From the NCBI RefSeq assembly GCF_000308455.1, contig NZ_BAFP01000077.1:1-64000 (forward strand): DNA of 64,000 bases, read 5' to 3'. Positions within the stretch are counted from its first letter, which is position 1; every line of letters begins with the position of its first letter. Below are positions 63,432 through 64,000 of the stretch, piece after piece. A model generated the notes under the pieces. It saw nothing but the letters and a program-made list of their open reading frames with translations, had not been told where the DNA came from and did no database searches. The position numbers were made by a program, and so were the translations under genes. The DNA comes from Nocardia abscessus NBRC 100374 (GTDB taxonomy: Bacteria > Actinomycetota > Actinomycetes > Mycobacteriales > Mycobacteriaceae).

Positions 63432-64000
63432 ATGAAGGTACTCGGCTATTCCAAGCAACTGTCCGCCCGTCCGGGGGAGCGGATCGACTTCGCTGTCAGC
63501 TGTGAAACCCCGACCTATCACGCCGACATCGTCAAGCTCATCCATGGCGACACGAACCCGGACGGCCCGGGGGAGAAGATCGAGCCGGTGGCCACGCACG
63601 TCGACGACGACTTCCCTGGCCGAATCCAGCGAGTGCACAGCGGATCGCACGTCACGGTCCCGCACCATCGCCGGCTGGACCTGACCACCGAGTGGACCCT
63701 GCAGACACTGGTTTTCCCGACCACTCCTGAGCGGGGCGTCCAAGGCCTGATCACCAAGTGGGACGGTGCCTCCGATGCCGGCATCGGACTGTTCATCGGC
63801 GAAGATGGCTCAACCCAGCTGTGGGTGGGCAGCGGCGCGGGGAACACGCAGCGGCTCAGTGCCCGGGCACCGCTGATCTCCGGCTTGTGGTACCTGGTCA
63901 CCGGCTCGCGTACAGCCAACGGCACACTCACCGTCTCCCAAGTACCCGTCGTCACGCCGACCAATAGCCGCTTCGCGGTGGCCTCCTCATTCGCCTCTAC
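63432..64000 (+). CDS. dmfA2: N,N-dimethylformamidase large (beta) subunit, partial
   Basis: The first 189 codons run off the right edge. The start MKVLGYSKQLSARPGERIDF leads into HADIVKLIHGDTNPDGPGEK, RIQRVHSGSHVTVP and LVFPTTPERGVQGLITKWDG, the N-terminal lectin-like domain of the dimethylformamidase large subunit. The catalytic domain with its Fe site is beyond the window. Translationally adjacent to dmfA1. Identification rests on this domain and on the partner gene. Confidence 0.82.
   Translation, partial: MKVLGYSKQLSARPGERIDFAVSCETPTYHADIVKLIHGDTNPDGPGEKIEPVATHVDDDFPGRIQRVHSGSHVTVPHHRRLDLTTEWTLQTLVFPTTPERGVQGLITKWDGASDAGIGLFIGEDGSTQLWVGSGAGNTQRLSARAPLISGLWYLVTGSRTANGTLTVSQVPVVTPTNSRFAVASSFAS

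Noticed and set aside
1..64000. Many long antisense or out-of-frame open readings
   Set aside because: High-GC codon bias keeps several frames open. They lack family motifs, have Arg/Ser/Pro-rich composition, and overlap convincing genes.
1..64000. CRISPR arrays, tRNA or rRNA genes
   Set aside because: No regularly spaced direct repeats and no cloverleaf or rRNA-like segments were seen on reading.
35745..64000. A complete dimethylformamide-to-glutamate pathway
   Set aside because: No dimethylamine dehydrogenase or monooxygenase gene was found in the window, so the link is stated only as a hypothesis.

Overview
The window is high-GC DNA from an actinomycete, most likely Nocardia or a close relative. 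The evidence is the codon bias, a Nocardia-style secreted protein (52710-53450), a TIGR03084-type mycothiol/DinB protein, MmyB and IS21/IS110/IS630 relics, and a large number of aromatic catabolic genes with family-specific regulators. No rRNA, tRNA, CRISPR array or replication origin was found. All assignments come from reading the translations; no database search was run.

Left part, 1-34 kb: several stacked ring-cleavage modules. A decayed 4-hydroxyphenylacetate-type remnant (ALDH fragment, frameshifted FAH hydrolase, IclR with a nonsense codon) lies at 1-1762. An aldehyde dehydrogenase follows. Next comes a complete lower meta-cleavage trio (hydratase, acetaldehyde dehydrogenase, hydroxy-oxovalerate aldolase, 5625-8454) behind a divergent IclR regulator. 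An operon at 8585-14073 encodes a LigB/LigA-type dioxygenase, ACMSD-like amidohydrolase, GntR regulator, isochorismatase-type hydrolase, meta-cleavage hydrolase and NmrA-like reductase. It shares a perfect AT-rich palindrome with the following Old Yellow Enzyme/esterase pair. A divergent TetR locus (17.6-28.7 kb) has FAH hydrolase, CoA ligase, class III extradiol dioxygenase (frameshifted) and amidohydrolase on one side. On the other side are a VOC dioxygenase, a flavin monooxygenase and a giant indolepyruvate ferredoxin oxidoreductase, and three copies of one TetR operator motif surround the regulator. From 28.7 to 35.7 kb there are several broken genes (Nudix, FAH, epoxide hydrolase, integrase) among TetR regulators and small proteins.

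Right part, 35.7-64 kb: a one-carbon/methylated-amine module. The minus-strand operon 42539-35745 encodes an FAD amine dehydrogenase, a glutamine-synthetase-like gamma-glutamylmethylamide synthetase, three polypeptides equivalent to N-methylglutamate synthase (amidotransferase, GXGXG, FMN synthase), and an M20 amidohydrolase. A HutD-family protein lies upstream on the same strand. Divergent are a YdeP-type molybdopterin oxidoreductase (formate-dehydrogenase-like) with its FdhD chaperone, and an XRE-cupin regulator. After an intact IS21 element (with 5-bp target duplication) and transposon debris come an isochorismatase-type hydrolase, a CoA ligase and a TIGR03084 protein. A strip of gene fragments follows, including a second truncated synthetase and a truncated XRE gene. 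Two LuxR regulators and the start of N,N-dimethylformamidase (dmfA1, dmfA2) close the window.

Functional reading (inference): dimethylformamidase would release formate plus dimethylamine. Formate could go to the molybdopterin enzyme. Methylamine, once formed, could enter the gamma-glutamylmethylamide/N-methylglutamate route, with nitrogen returned as glutamate. The step from dimethylamine to methylamine is not in this window.
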